Assembly: GCA_960531495.1 (NCBI GenBank)
Contig: OY482866.1
Location: 11,555,189 to 11,619,188, forward strand
Length of the DNA: 64,000 bases
Reading direction: 5' to 3'
DNA from: Zeus faber
Lineage: Eukaryota > Chordata > Actinopteri > Zeiformes > Zeidae
This document shows, piece after piece, positions 63,576 through 64,000 of the stretch (position 1 is its first letter; every line of letters begins with the position of its first letter). Below the pieces are notes generated by a model. The model was not told where the DNA came from, did not search any database, and was given only the letters and a program-made list of their open reading frames with translations. The translations under genes and the position numbers were made by a program.

Positions 63576-64000
63576 CAACACACACACGCACACACGCACG
63601 CACGCACGCACTGCAGCAATTACAGACAAGTCCTTGTCTCCTAATCCCCGCAGAGATAGGGGGCCTGGTGCACGCCGAGGCCGTCGTTTGCGACGGTGCG
63701 TCTCGTTTCTGGTGGAGGTACAACCGTCGAGCCCCAGGGCAGGGGCTCCCCGTGCGGGGCTGCGTGGCTGGGCGGGTGGACTTGGGCTGACGAACCCCAC
63801 ATGCAAACGTTTCATTTCTGGGTCGAAAGTGGGACCGCTCGCACTCCACCCCGCATCAGTTTTTTGGGGTTTTTTTTTTTGTTTTTATTTTTTATTTTTT
63901 TGCAGCTCTCTCGCCTCTGATAAAGGTGGCCACACACAACTTTGTTGTGGCGGTGAAAGAGCAGGATGTACTCTTAAAGGATATCTTATGTGGAGGGATT
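63347..64000 (+). other. Start of dok1 intron 1
   Basis: It contains a TTA tandem (about 63472-63513), a run of 20 G (about 63555-63575), a CA/CGCA tract (63578-63612) and T-rich sequence. An acceptor-like TTTTTTGCAG near 63895-63905 is followed by sequence with an early stop in the needed frame, so I do not call it an exon. Confidence 0.5.

Noticed and set aside
63895-63930. Second dok1 exon after TTTTTTGCAG
   Set aside because: The reading frame needed stops almost at once and does not give the expected Lys-Trp-Arg-Lys continuation of the PH domain.

Overview
The window is vertebrate nuclear DNA, almost certainly from a ray-finned fish and probably a percomorph. The evidence is the set of spliced vertebrate genes (paip2b, nagk, a dok1-like first exon) and the typical fish repeats: Tc1/mariner elements with TA target sites, L2- and L1/Tx1-type LINEs, and tRNA-derived SINEs with a LINE-like tail. 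No bacterial genes, operons, CRISPR arrays or ribosomal RNA genes are visible.

Layout. About 0.95-2.87 kb is a CpG-rich promoter-like island, probably the 5' end of paip2b. The paip2b coding exons lie on the plus strand between 10.43 and 15.25 kb. A second spliced gene lies tail-to-tail with it on the minus strand (18.21-22.53 kb). I reconstructed it from five exons with matching splice phases; it encodes about 200 residues and I do not recognise it. From about 24 to 57 kb is a transposon-rich region. It holds three related L1-type LINE copies, all on the minus strand and two of them with GC-rich 3' tails of about 1 kb. It also holds an L2 LINE, degraded LINE pieces, a frameshifted Tc1 element, a MITE and many copies of a short dispersed repeat. 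Inside this region, at 48.11-48.94 kb on the minus strand, is an intact single-exon 274-codon reading frame with a Sox-type HMG box closest to SOX30.

nagk (N-acetylglucosamine kinase) occupies 57.68-61.70 kb on the minus strand in ten exons. Its ninth exon carries a perfect 10-base tandem duplication that shifts the reading frame. The first coding exon of a DOK1-like adaptor starts on the plus strand at 63.29 kb, so nagk and dok1 are head-to-head across a GC-rich interval. From memory of the human gene map, PAIP2B and NAGK are close neighbours on chromosome 2p13 and DOK1 is also on 2p13; the window looks like a rearranged version of that neighbourhood.

The genes do not form a pathway: translational control (paip2b), amino-sugar salvage (nagk), receptor tyrosine kinase signalling (dok1), a putative transcription factor (sox30-like) and one unknown protein. 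The items most worth a second look are the unknown five-exon gene, the intronless sox30-like frame, the nagk frameshift, and the dinucleotide repeat that forms the splice donor of nagk intron 2.
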